Of a stretch of DNA of 64,000 bases, positions 16,128 to 22,860 are shown piece by piece (the first letter of the stretch is position 1; each line of letters starts with the position of its first letter). The notes below the pieces were generated by a model that saw nothing but the letters and a program-made list of their open reading frames with translations, searched no databases and was not told where the DNA came from. The DNA is from a virus, in the IMG/VR virus record IMGVR_UViG_3300037054_000079, positions 1 to 64,000 of that record. One strand, 5' to 3'. A program made the position numbers and the translations under genes.

Positions 16128-16556
16128 TTAGTTCGAGTCGCGGCCCGAGTAGGCCGGAGCCGCCCCGCCCGCTTCTTTCGTCGAAGCCGGGAATGCAGTG
16201 CTGCCCGACAAGATTGCCTCGCCGAGAACCTTGCCACCTAGACCGTAGTCGAGACCGTTGCCGTCGCCATCGACCGGAGTTCCGGGATTGGCTTTGATCT
16301 CGGTGGGTTGACGCCGAAGCAACTTGGACTGCGGTTCGGGATCGAGCGGGTTCGGAGACGACGCATCCGGACCCGTGCCGGGAACGGCGGGACTGATGCC
16401 CGACATCGTGGTCATGTCTTTCATGCCCCACTTGTTCTCGAACGTAGTTTGGGGATGCTTGGCTTTGCCGCTGCGCGGGTCAACCGGAGTGTTCGCGACC
16501 TGATCGACTCGTGGGCCATCGGGACCTGCACCGAGTCCGCTACCTTTTACAGCCAT
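16128..16556 (-). CDS. Hypothetical protein, first gene behind late promoter copy 2
   Basis: 142 residues, Pro/Gly/Asp-rich, starting MAVKGSGLGAG. I chose the ATG at 16556 because GGAGG lies eight bases upstream; the longer TTG start would destroy that site. First gene after a terminator-promoter boundary and so probably the head of the packaging/head transcription unit. Function unknown. Confidence 0.6.
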   Translation of the reverse strand: MAVKGSGLGAGPDGPRVDQVANTPVDPRSGKAKHPQTTFENKWGMKDMTTMSGISPAVPGTGPDASSPNPLDPEPQSKLLRRQPTEIKANPGTPVDGDGNGLDYGLGGKVLGEAILSGSTAFPASTKEAGGAAPAYSGRDSN

Positions 16557-16595
16557 TGGATTACCCTCCAAAAATTAAAATTCATCGGGGCGACA

Positions 16596-16631
16596 TTACC
16601 GCGATTGCCTGATTTGGGCAACCAGCGTTAT
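16596..16631 (-). promoter_or_regulatory. Candidate late promoter, copy 2
   Basis: ATAACGCTGGTTG, 18 bases, GGTAA on the minus strand. It lies between a U-tailed terminator (16651-16672) and the gene starting at 16556, leaving a leader of about 30 bases. Same spacing as the copies at 2965 and 22312. Confidence 0.55.
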
Positions 16632-16650
16632 CCAAGATTGTTTCATATGC

Positions 16651-16672
16651 AAAAATCGCCACAAAAGGGCGA
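16651..16672 (-). terminator. Intrinsic terminator after the KDA/ParB-like unit
   Basis: Minus-strand RNA: UCGCC, loop CUUUUGU, GGCGA, then UUUUU. It lies 15 bases after the stop of 16687-16875 and directly ahead of promoter copy 2. Confidence 0.65.
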
Positions 16673-16686
16673 AATTCACATACGAT

Positions 16687-16875
16687 CTAATCGGTGTTAC
16701 CTTCGGCCCCGGTAGTTGTCACCGTTGTCGGAGGCGTGGCGATGCCGACCGGAGGCACGGCTTTCGGGTGGCCGTTCGCGAGCATGGCCGCAGCCGCTTC
16801 GTTGTTGGGGATCACCGTGCGATGCAGCCGGTCGTAACCCATCGTCTGAGAGACCTTGAGTTTACGTTTCGTCAT
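16687..16875 (-). CDS. Small hypothetical protein
   Basis: 62 residues starting MTKRKLKVSQTMGYDRLHR, with NGHPKAVPPVG near the C-terminus. ATG at 16875 overlaps the ParB-like stop (ATGA). Last gene before the terminator. Function unknown. Confidence 0.6.
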   Translation of the reverse strand: MTKRKLKVSQTMGYDRLHRTVIPNNEAAAAMLANGHPKAVPPVGIATPPTTVTTTGAEGNTD

Positions 16876-17210
16876 AGCCGCTTCCCCTCGTGATACGAGA
16901 CCGCGCTGATTTTCTTCAAGCCTTCGAGCTTCGACGCGGCGAGCCGATGATGGCCACTCTCCAAATAGAACTTCTTGGTCGGGTCCGCAATCCCGCACCT
17001 ATCGCGCAACTCCGGTGTAAGCGGACTCACGCGGATCGGGGGTAGCTCCCCTCCGGCCTCAAGCTTGGCCCGCATCCGTTTAACTTTTTCCACGTTCTCA
17101 TATTTATCGAGCGTGTGTCCGGTACTTGCGATCTGATCGACGGGGATCATGACCGGCTCCGGCTTGTTGGTGGCCACATCAATCCCGTGCATGTGAGCAG
17201 GCATTTTCAT
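16872..17210 (-). CDS. ParB-like N-terminal domain protein
   Basis: 112 residues. IPVDQI...VEKVKRMRAKLEAGGELPPI followed by FYLESGHHRLAASKLEGL is the ParB/Sulfiredoxin-like fold with the G-H-R-box; classical ParB has GERR/GxHR. It covers nearly the whole protein, so there is no HTH. Some such phage proteins act as nucleases or CTP-dependent switches; here function is unknown. Coupled by ATGA overlaps on both sides. Confidence 0.75.
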   Translation of the reverse strand: MKMPAHMHGIDVATNKPEPVMIPVDQIASTGHTLDKYENVEKVKRMRAKLEAGGELPPIRVSPLTPELRDRCGIADPTKKFYLESGHHRLAASKLEGLKKISAVSYHEGKRL

Positions 17211-17404
17211 AGCTCAACATCCTTTGGGACAGCCGTCCCTAACCTTTCATGAGCCTGACGATAACGTAGACTATGCGGCGTGAGATGCGGCAAGCCGGTG
17301 CGCTGACCCTCCATCCCTTTGTGCGCCTCGACCTGAGCCGACTTAGGATTTCGCGCGAGCATCGCCGCTGCGTCGTCATTCGTGCACGCTACCGGCTTCT
17401 TCAT
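17207..17404 (-). CDS. Small hypothetical protein
   Basis: 65 residues starting MKKPVACTNDDAAAMLARNP. The ATG at 17404 overlaps the KDA gene stop (ATGA) and has AGGAAA upstream; the longer frame upstream is not needed. Contains NPKSAQVEAHKG, similar to HPKSAQVPLGQ in the KDA protein at 19499. Function unknown. Confidence 0.6.
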   Translation of the reverse strand: MKKPVACTNDDAAAMLARNPKSAQVEAHKGMEGQRTGLPHLTPHSLRYRQAHERLGTAVPKDVEL

Positions 17405-17859
17405 TTTCCTGTCCCGCCCGTCATGATTGTCTTGCCCTTCCGGACATCCCAAATTGACTCTTGGTTCCGGTTCACGCCGGTCCGATACGCCGCGTTCTTG
17501 TTCTTGATGTTCTGCGACGGCTCGATCTCATAGTTGCCGGTCGTCTCGTTGCGGTAGCCGCCGACATGCCCGGCGGTTTTCAGCGCGCCCGCGTGTTGCT
17601 GCGCCCACGCTTGCAACGTCGCCTCGCTGTGTGCCGGATCGCCACCAAGCGGGGCAGTGAGCGCGTGTCCCGGAATAGCGACCTGATAACCGTTAGACGG
17701 TGCGCCGCCCTTGAGGTCAATCGTGAAACCTTCCGGGTGCGCGAGGATATGCTGCACAACTTGCGGACTCAAGAATGGTTTGCCGACCTGATCGACGCCG
17801 GTCGAGTGCGCAGCGGTGCCGCCGCGCGTATTGCTTCCGTGTCCTAATGCGTCTTTCAT
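17401..17859 (-). CDS. KDA-leader protein 1
   Basis: 152 residues. Leader MKDALGHGSNTRGG, then AAHSTGVDQVGKPF, then a domain without known motifs ending in WDVRKGKTIMTGG. ATG at 17859 chosen to begin at the conserved leader; it lies one base after the stop of the next member upstream. The C-terminal part contains a YRNETTGNYEIEPSQNIKNK stretch that looks like folded beta structure. Confidence 0.75.
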   Translation of the reverse strand: MKDALGHGSNTRGGTAAHSTGVDQVGKPFLSPQVVQHILAHPEGFTIDLKGGAPSNGYQVAIPGHALTAPLGGDPAHSEATLQAWAQQHAGALKTAGHVGGYRNETTGNYEIEPSQNIKNKNAAYRTGVNRNQESIWDVRKGKTIMTGGTGK

Positions 17860-17860
17860 T

Positions 17861-18046
17861 TCACTTGCCTGTTTGCTGTGCCTTTTGACGCAGGGCGGCA
17901 TTGAGTAGGACCTGTCGCTGCCCTCGTGATATGTCTACAAGGTCCCTGTCGCTCGCGCTACTTACGAGTGCGCTGCGCGGAACCGACCGGGCATCTTCTA
18001 CACCCGATTGATGCGCGGCGCTACCGTGTCCGAGTGCATCTTTCAT
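17861..18046 (-). CDS. KDA-leader protein 2
   Basis: 61 residues, among the shortest members: leader MKDALGHGS directly joined to AAHQSGVEDARS, then a short helical C-terminus ending LRQKAQQTGK. ATG at 18046 overlaps the upstream stop (ATGA), with GGGGAAAG as ribosome binding site. Confidence 0.75.
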   Translation of the reverse strand: MKDALGHGSAAHQSGVEDARSVPRSALVSSASDRDLVDISRGQRQVLLNAALRQKAQQTGK

Positions 18047-18258
18047 CGCTTTCCCCAAATCTTGTCGTGTTCGGCCATCATCTCGTCAGTGGTTTTCAGT
18101 TTGCCGATCCCGGTTTGATGCGCGGCGAGCTTGTCCGAGTCAAGAATGCCCTGCGCCCATGTGCCCGCTGCGCGATTGAACCCTGAAACCGCATCCCGGT
18201 AATTCTGTCCGCGCGCGGTGCCGTTACCGTCGCTTCCGTGACCGTGCGCATCCTTCAT
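18043..18258 (-). CDS. KDA-leader protein 3
   Basis: 71 residues. Leader MKDAHGHGSDGNG, then a helical middle and AAHQTGIGKLK, ending DEMMAEHDKIWGKR. Here the AHQTG motif is near residue 46 rather than directly after the leader. Four-base overlaps on both sides. Confidence 0.75.
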   Translation of the reverse strand: MKDAHGHGSDGNGTARGQNYRDAVSGFNRAAGTWAQGILDSDKLAAHQTGIGKLKTTDEMMAEHDKIWGKR

Positions 18259-18680
18259 CGTCCGACTGCCTTATGAAAACGATCTATCCGCGCCAGTTGC
18301 CCCTTGTTGGCTGGACCACCGTGTTCTCGCTTGAAGTCTTGGAGTGCAGCCGGTGAACCCCACTCGTGTCCCGACGAGTTATGCGTAGTCGAGTTTATCT
18401 GCGGAGCCGAATTTATATGCTGAGTCGGAATGCCGTGCTGAGCAGCCAGAACCATTTGGTGTGCAGTGCTAGAACCAAACTTTGCAGTGAGACCCGCTTC
18501 TGAGTTAGCTCCAAGTCGTTTGGACTGAAACTGATCCGCTAGAGCGTGACCGAAAGTAACCGGCTTATCATCGTACTGCCCACGCGCGACTTGATGCGCT
18601 ATCGAACCGTGAAAGCGGGACTCCGCCGCACCGCCGCCGCCGCCGCGCGCTTCGCTTCCGTGTCCCTTTGCATCCTTCAT
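18255..18680 (-). CDS. KDA-leader protein 4
   Basis: 141 residues. Leader MKDAKGHGSEARGGGGG, then two AHQ motifs (IAHQVARGQ and TAHQMVLAAQHG), His/Ser/Asn-rich middle and a basic helical end. No enzyme motif seen. The double AHQ motif suggests internal duplication. Confidence 0.75.
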   Translation of the reverse strand: MKDAKGHGSEARGGGGGAAESRFHGSIAHQVARGQYDDKPVTFGHALADQFQSKRLGANSEAGLTAKFGSSTAHQMVLAAQHGIPTQHINSAPQINSTTHNSSGHEWGSPAALQDFKREHGGPANKGQLARIDRFHKAVGR

Positions 18681-18683
18681 GGC

Positions 18684-19097
18684 TTAAAACCTTTTGTTCT
18701 TCCCGACGTATTCGGGACTGGCCGGGTCATGGAACCTAGCCCGATCACGCCCCCATGCGACACCGCTGCGATTTTGAGCTTCCTCGCCGACTGCTTTCGC
18801 AATTGCGTTGTGCATCTTTCCCGGATCGTCCATGCCGACCATCGTCACTCCCTTCGGCAACGACATTCCGCCGTGTACCGGAACGCTGCCCGACTTCGGG
18901 CCATTGCCTGCGGTCGCGCTGGCGGCGTTCATAAAGTCCGGCTTCGGACCTTCGCCCGCCATGTAATCGAGGAAGTCATGAATGCCACGCCGATTTTCAT
19001 TCATCGGCTTGGCACCGTCTTTGACGCGCATCGCGTTGAGGCGGTCAAACGTGCTGCCGCCGCGACTGTCACTCCCGTGTCCTTTTGCGTCTTTCAT
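18684..19097 (-). CDS. KDA-leader protein 5
   Basis: 137 residues. Leader MKDAKGHGSDSRGG, then NENRRGIHDFLDYMAGEGPK, a GPKSGSVPVHGG segment related to the PKSAQVP motif of neighbours, and an Arg/His-rich end (WGRDRARFHDPASPEYVG). ATG at 19097 behind GAGGAT. No known fold recognised. Confidence 0.75.
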   Translation of the reverse strand: MKDAKGHGSDSRGGSTFDRLNAMRVKDGAKPMNENRRGIHDFLDYMAGEGPKPDFMNAASATAGNGPKSGSVPVHGGMSLPKGVTMVGMDDPGKMHNAIAKAVGEEAQNRSGVAWGRDRARFHDPASPEYVGKNKRF

Positions 19098-19104
19098 GGC
19101 ATCC

Positions 19105-19497
19105 TCACTTGAATGATTTGCGCCGCATCGTGTCAACGTCCGTGCCGCCCGTACCGAGTGCCTTGTGCAGCGACCGGGCGAGGCCGCCGTTGAATTCATT
19201 GTTGATGGCGTCGGCGTGGCTCACGCCCTTCTTGATACTCTCCGCCGCGCGTTGAGCGCCCCAGAGATAAATCCCGAGCGCATTCGGGTTGTAGTAGGAC
19301 CCCTTCACTTCGGCCCGAGCTTGTTCTTTCCGGTCGTAGCCGGTGACCGCGTGTGACAAAGCCCTGTGAACGTCGCCCGACGCCAACACCTTGCGCACCA
19401 TGCTTTGATGCGCAGCCATTTCGCCGGGGCCGAACTGCTTAGTGAGCGCCGTGCCGCCGCGACTTTCGCTGCCGTGTCCGCCTGCATCTTTTGCCAT
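19105..19497 (-). CDS. KDA-leader protein 6
   Basis: 130 residues. Leader MAKDAGGHGSESRGG, then AAHQSMVRKVLASGDVHRAL and a mostly helical C-terminus with SYYNPNALGIYLWGAQRA. The leader DNA is almost identical to members at 20288 and 21258. Function unknown. Confidence 0.75.
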   Translation of the reverse strand: MAKDAGGHGSESRGGTALTKQFGPGEMAAHQSMVRKVLASGDVHRALSHAVTGYDRKEQARAEVKGSYYNPNALGIYLWGAQRAAESIKKGVSHADAINNEFNGGLARSLHKALGTGGTDVDTMRRKSFK

Positions 19498-19498
19498 G

Positions 19499-19765
19499 TT
19501 ACACTCCCCGCCTACGATTTTCAGCGCCCGCCGGAAGCGCGACCATGCGCCCGCGCGCGAGCGCGGTCTTTGCAGCTTGGAAACTTTGCCCGAGCGGAAC
19601 CTGAGCCGACTTAGGGTGCGCCAGCCCGAGCGCCTGCGCCGCCGCTAAGTCTTGCGGCGTGCGCGTCGGGAAGTGTCGTTCGTCGATCCCTCGACGAATA
19701 GAAAGCTGTTCGGCTTTCGCGCTGCCGGTCGGATTGCTGCCGTGGCCCTGTGCATCTTTTGCCAT
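19499..19765 (-). CDS. KDA-leader protein 7
   Basis: 88 residues. Leader MAKDAQGHGSNPTGS, then helical sequence and LAHPKSAQVPLGQSFQAAK. The last third is Arg-rich. It lacks the AHxxGV motif but shares PKSAQV with 17207-17404. Confidence 0.75.
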   Translation of the reverse strand: MAKDAQGHGSNPTGSAKAEQLSIRRGIDERHFPTRTPQDLAAAQALGLAHPKSAQVPLGQSFQAAKTALARGRMVALPAGAENRRRGV

Positions 19766-19769
19766 TGTC

Positions 19770-20288
19770 TTACCCTTTCACGCGCCGAACTGTATGTCCG
19801 GCGAAATCATTGCCTGTCAAGTAGCGGAGCGCGCCCGAGATATGATCGGCGGGGAAGCTATTGCTGCCCTTCTTTGACGCCAGATAGTCGGGCATCGAAA
19901 CTGCGTCGTGGATCGACGGACCCCCGCTGCGGGAAATTCCGCCGCCCTTCCCTTCGTCCACACCGAAGCCGTTGTTCTTGCCGAGGTTCATGCGCGCCGC
20001 GACTTCGCCGGTCGGCGAAACGATTTCGTGCGTGTAGCTGTTCATGTTGAACTTTTGCGCGGGCGCGGGTTGACCAACTTGCGCGACACCCGACGAGTGC
20101 GCCGCTAGGGCGGAGACGTTTTTCACAGCTTGTGAATTTGCAGCGGCTTCCGCCGTGGTCGGTTGACGACCGAACATGCGTTGACCACCTTGGACCCTCG
20201 GATTGTATCCGGGCTTGCCACTTGCGCTCTTGGCATAGTCACCGCCGCCGCGACTTTCGCTGCCGTGTCCGCCTGCATCTTTCGCCAT
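19770..20288 (-). CDS. KDA-leader protein 8
   Basis: 172 residues. Leader MAKDAGGHGSESRGGG, a Gln/Ala-rich middle, AAHSSGVAQVGQPAP (~86-100) and a C-terminal domain with Gly-rich turns (GKNNGFGVDEGKGGG). The longest spacing between leader and second motif in the array. Function unknown. Confidence 0.75.
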   Translation of the reverse strand: MAKDAGGHGSESRGGGDYAKSASGKPGYNPRVQGGQRMFGRQPTTAEAAANSQAVKNVSALAAHSSGVAQVGQPAPAQKFNMNSYTHEIVSPTGEVAARMNLGKNNGFGVDEGKGGGISRSGGPSIHDAVSMPDYLASKKGSNSFPADHISGALRYLTGNDFAGHTVRRVKG

Positions 20289-20291
20289 GAC

Positions 20292-20444
20292 TCAATCTCC
20301 CAAAAAGCTGTAGACCTGTTTCACGATATCCTCGTGCTGCACCATTGCAATCGCACGCGCGGGGCCAGCCGGATACCAAAACTCGACGAGGACTTTATGT
20401 CGCCACATCGCCGCTTCGCGCATCGCTGTCCAGAACATGAGCAT
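20292..20444 (-). CDS. Small aromatic-rich protein between KDA genes
   Basis: 50 residues beginning MLMFWTAMREAAMWRHK and ending KQVYSFLGD. Its ATG overlaps the upstream stop as TGATG and its stop lies three bases before the next KDA start, so it is probably translated. No KDA leader. Function unknown. Confidence 0.6.
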   Translation of the reverse strand: MLMFWTAMREAAMWRHKVLVEFWYPAGPARAIAMVQHEDIVKQVYSFLGD

Positions 20445-20665
20445 CAGTTCACTCCGCAACCTGCTTTGAACTTCCCTTTATTGAACCGAGGGTTTGTCCC
20501 GGCCAGTGCATCGGCTAAATCCCCGACTATCTTCGAGTGCGGCTGGCCTACATTTTTTGCCAGTACACCCGAGAGCAACTGAAAATGCTTCGGCCCCATC
20601 GCAACGCCGCGCCCGATCTGTTCGACGCCCTCCGAATGCTGCCCTCTGTCAGCGGCCTTCTTCAT
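20444..20665 (-). CDS. Leader-less KDA-array relative
   Basis: 73 residues starting MKKAADRGQHSEGVEQIGRG. It lacks the KDA leader but starts with the second conserved motif (QHSEGVEQIG; compare AHSTGVDQVG), so is probably a member that lost, or never had, the leader. AAGGACAGC precedes the ATG. One of the few members with a Cys (GCGVN end). Confidence 0.65.
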   Translation of the reverse strand: MKKAADRGQHSEGVEQIGRGVAMGPKHFQLLSGVLAKNVGQPHSKIVGDLADALAGTNPRFNKGKFKAGCGVN

Positions 20666-20673
20666 AGCTGTCC

Positions 20674-21258
20674 TTAGATTGGTCGAGTCTTTTGCCGAGC
20701 TACAGGTGCAGCCCGATTAAAAGTTTGGGTCCCGGCGCGCCCCGGTGAAAATGAAGCTTCGGGCTTGTACGTGCGACTCGATCCACTCTTGATGTCGCTG
20801 CGCTCGTCGCGCTCCCAATTGGCAGCCGCCTCGCGACGATCAGCCGGAGAGAACATTTGCTTGCCACTAGCCGCGCCCGAACCGTGCTGCTCGCCATAGG
20901 CTTGCGCGGCGCGGTCGGCATGATATTTCCACAACGTCTGCGCCTTGGCGGAGTCATAGACGCCCTTGTCCATTTTCTTGCCAAGGTTGTCGCGGATCGG
21001 CTGCATCGACTGACGGTGGAGATTGGCGTCGTTGTCGGCGAACAGCCGCAACTCGCGTGAGTTGGCACCTTCCGGCGCGAGTTTGCCAACCTGATCTACA
21101 CCCGTGCCGTGCGCGGGGATACCGACGATGGGCGGATTGTTGGATCGCGCCATGACGCCTTGGAGAAGTTGTGCGCCCTTGCTTGTATATCCGGGAACAA
21201 CAGGTGCGCCGCCACCGCCGCGCGCCTCGCTACCGTGTCCGCCTGCATCTTTTGCCAT
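20674..21258 (-). CDS. KDA-leader protein 9 (largest member)
   Basis: 194 residues. Leader MAKDAGGHGSEARGGGG, then PAHGTGVDQVGKLAPEG (~49-65) and a helical, charged domain (DNDANLHRQSMQPIRDNLGK, ADRREAAANWERDERS) with a basic end. ATG at 21258 behind GGGAGA; the longer upstream frame includes unrelated sequence and is rejected. No catalytic motif seen. Confidence 0.75.
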   Translation of the reverse strand: MAKDAGGHGSEARGGGGAPVVPGYTSKGAQLLQGVMARSNNPPIVGIPAHGTGVDQVGKLAPEGANSRELRLFADNDANLHRQSMQPIRDNLGKKMDKGVYDSAKAQTLWKYHADRAAQAYGEQHGSGAASGKQMFSPADRREAAANWERDERSDIKSGSSRTYKPEASFSPGRAGTQTFNRAAPVARQKTRPI

Positions 21259-21530
21259 TACCGTCTCCCAAAGTTCTTGAGCGCCTGCAACAGCCCGGCT
21301 CCGTGGCCCGACTGCGGATCGACACTCCGCAACTGTTCGCGAACTCGCGAGAGCGTCTTTTGCGAGTCGGTCATCGCGCCTGCATTGAGGATTTTGCCAC
21401 TGAAACCGGGGGTGCCCGTGCCGAGACCAATGCGAGTATGGTTCATTGGCATGGGATCGTGCGGACGATATCCAAAATCGAGACCGCCGCCGCGCCCGTC
21501 GCTGCCGTGTCCTCGTGCGTCCTTTGCCAT
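21258..21530 (-). CDS. KDA-leader protein 10
   Basis: 90 residues. Leader MAKDARGHGSDGRGGG, then a Gly/Pro-rich middle (MNHTRIGLGTGTPGFSG) and a helical end (LSRVREQLRSVDPQSGHGAG). First KDA gene in transcription order. GGAGAC precedes the ATG at 21530. Lacks the AHxxGV motif. Confidence 0.75.
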   Translation of the reverse strand: MAKDARGHGSDGRGGGLDFGYRPHDPMPMNHTRIGLGTGTPGFSGKILNAGAMTDSQKTLSRVREQLRSVDPQSGHGAGLLQALKNFGRR

Positions 21531-21624
21531 CGAAGTCTCCAAAACTGAGATAACCTGTAACCCGGAAGCTAGGCCGAACCTTGGGGGACTTCAAGCAATG
21601 GTTCGTTTAAGGGTTAAGGAACCC

Positions 21625-21855
21625 TTACTGATTGTGATAGGTCGAGTCGGTCTCGCCGAGAACGACATTCGCCTTGTGCCGGATTTTGGCTGCGTTCGCC
21701 GGGCTGAGCTTGCCCTTGGCAAGCATTTGAGTCGCACGGCCCTTGGCATCGGCGGCGTGGGCACGATCCCCGATAGGATAGCGGCCACCCGGCAATGCAA
21801 ATTTCTTTGCGCCACCAGTATGAGTCTTACGCTGTTTTGTGGTGAGAACTGCCAT
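21625..21855 (-). CDS. Conserved small phage protein (LPGGRYPIGD motif)
   Basis: 76 residues. KFALPGGRYPIGDRAHAADAK followed by a helical region LSPANAAKIRHKANVVLG. This LPG(G)RYPI.D..HA...L/M module is widespread in phage minor proteins of unknown function. ATG at 21855 overlaps the end of the endonuclease VII-like gene by 29 bases. Confidence 0.75.
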   Translation of the reverse strand: MAVLTTKQRKTHTGGAKKFALPGGRYPIGDRAHAADAKGRATQMLAKGKLSPANAAKIRHKANVVLGETDSTYHNQ

Positions 21856-22300
21856 GAGATGTCTCCAAATGCGCTGCTAGTGTACGCAACAACTCCGGAT
21901 TATCCTTGGCAAGACCGAGGATCAAATTACACCGATCACATAACCATCCACGAAACATATTGGTCCTGTGACAGTGGTCAAAAACGACGCGAGCACGCTT
22001 ACTGCATTTTTCGCACCGCTTTGGTCTAGGCCGCCCGGCGAGCTTTACTTGGTGCTTCCGCTTCCGGCGTCTAAACCTAAGTTCTCGCAATCGTTGAGCC
22101 TTCGGATTACTTTTCCGTCGCGTCTGCGCTTGCTCAGCTTCGCGTTTCCGTAGCGCGGAGCCACCCCTCTTTCGATAGCGACGCTTGATCTTAGCAATTT
22201 TATCCGGATGCCGTTTCCGGTATCGACGAGCTTGAGCCGCGACTTTCGTCGAGTTCTTCGCACGCCATGCTTTGACTTCTGCGTAAGGGGGCGACCCCAT
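21827..22300 (-). CDS. Recombination endonuclease VII-like nuclease 1
   Basis: 157 residues. Very basic first ~95 residues (RRYRKRGGSALRKREAEQAQ), then the endonuclease VII core KRCEKCSKRARVVFDHCH and RGWLCDRCNLILGLAKDNPE: four zinc Cys and the DHCH active-site box. T4 endonuclease VII resolves branched DNA, but stand-alone copies in phages often behave as homing nucleases. ATG at 22300 (AGAGG upstream) is preferred to the one at 22390, which overlaps the preceding gene. Confidence 0.88.
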   Translation of the reverse strand: MGSPPYAEVKAWRAKNSTKVAAQARRYRKRHPDKIAKIKRRYRKRGGSALRKREAEQAQTRRKSNPKAQRLRELRFRRRKRKHQVKLAGRPRPKRCEKCSKRARVVFDHCHRTNMFRGWLCDRCNLILGLAKDNPELLRTLAAHLETSHGSSHHKTA

Positions 22301-22311
22301 AAGTGCCTCTT

Positions 22312-22347
22312 TTACCGCGAACGTCGATCCGCTGCAACCAGCGTTAT
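22312..22347 (-). promoter_or_regulatory. Candidate late promoter, copy 3
   Basis: ATAACGCTGGTTG, 18 bases, GGTAA on the minus strand, starting on the stop codon of the 22347 gene and ending 11 bases before the ATG at 22300. If GGTAAA is the -10 box, the transcript would be nearly leaderless for this ATG. It heads the unit that includes the KDA array. Confidence 0.5.
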
Positions 22348-22601
22348 TAGGCGGCTGTGCGCTTGTGGCACGGGTGGATGTGCGGACCATCCCCTGTGCG
22401 GAACGAGTAGCCCATGTTCACCGACCGGACGAGCATGTGAATGCTCGTGCGCGAGTTCGGGCCAGTGCTCCGATCATGTACGTGCCGAGCGAGTCGCGGC
22501 GCGGTGCCGGGCCGGAACTGATTTTGCGAGTTGCGTATTTTCATCGCCAGCATTTGTGCGAACGCGGAGGCGACGGTCATGAGAGACTTAGCATTGAGCA
22601 T
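22347..22601 (-). CDS. Hypothetical protein
   Basis: 84 residues starting MLNAKSLMTVASAFAQMLAM, with a C-terminus rich in His, Arg and Pro. The stop overlaps the late-promoter motif. No family recognised; coding status is moderately supported by position and open frame. Confidence 0.5.
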   Translation of the reverse strand: MLNAKSLMTVASAFAQMLAMKIRNSQNQFRPGTAPRLARHVHDRSTGPNSRTSIHMLVRSVNMGYSFRTGDGPHIHPCHKRTAA

Positions 22602-22644
22602 AGGCTATTCCTTATTATCCGAGGGGTTGTCGATAATCTTTTCC

Positions 22645-22860
22645 TTATCCGCGCGGCAGTCGCTTCTTGATGTTGTCGATCTGATGTTCGAGGTCGTCGA
22701 TTATGCTGAGCGCGAACATATCAGCGGACGCCGAACAGTATTCCGGGTTCCACATGCCCTCCGACATCGTGACTGTTGCGACCGACGCCGTGCGCAGGAT
22801 GTGCGAGATCGCGAACGCAAACTCGGCGTTCGATAAATGTGGATGTTTTGCCCTTTTCAT
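22645..22860 (-). CDS. Hypothetical protein
   Basis: 71 residues starting MKRAKHPHLSNAEFAFAISH and ending HQIDNIKKRLPRG, mostly helical. ATG at 22860 overlaps the HNH stop. Function unknown. Confidence 0.6.
   Translation of the reverse strand: MKRAKHPHLSNAEFAFAISHILRTASVATVTMSEGMWNPEYCSASADMFALSIIDDLEHQIDNIKKRLPRG

Larger units (their letters stand above)
17401..21530 (-). repeat. KDA array: ten small genes sharing the leader M(A)KDAxGHGSxxRGG
   Basis: Ten genes start with the same leader (starts at 17859, 18046, 18258, 18680, 19097, 19497, 19765, 20288, 21258 and 21530). The first ~40 bases are near-identical between several of them, while the remaining sequence is unrelated in length (61-194 residues) and content, apart from a second motif AH(S/Q/G)(S/T)GV(D/E)QVG in most. 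Two extra genes at 20292-20444 and 20444-20665 are interspersed. Function unknown. Confidence 0.85.

Noticed and set aside
17401-21530. CRISPR-like repeats (recurring ~40-base KDA leader DNA)
   Set aside because: Spacing is irregular (about 170 to 1000 bases), repeats are in coding frame at gene starts, and intervening sequence is protein coding.
20674-21594. 306-codon frame as one large protein
   Set aside because: The first ~110 codons overlap the neighbouring KDA gene; the conserved leader with GGGAGA at 21258 marks the real start.
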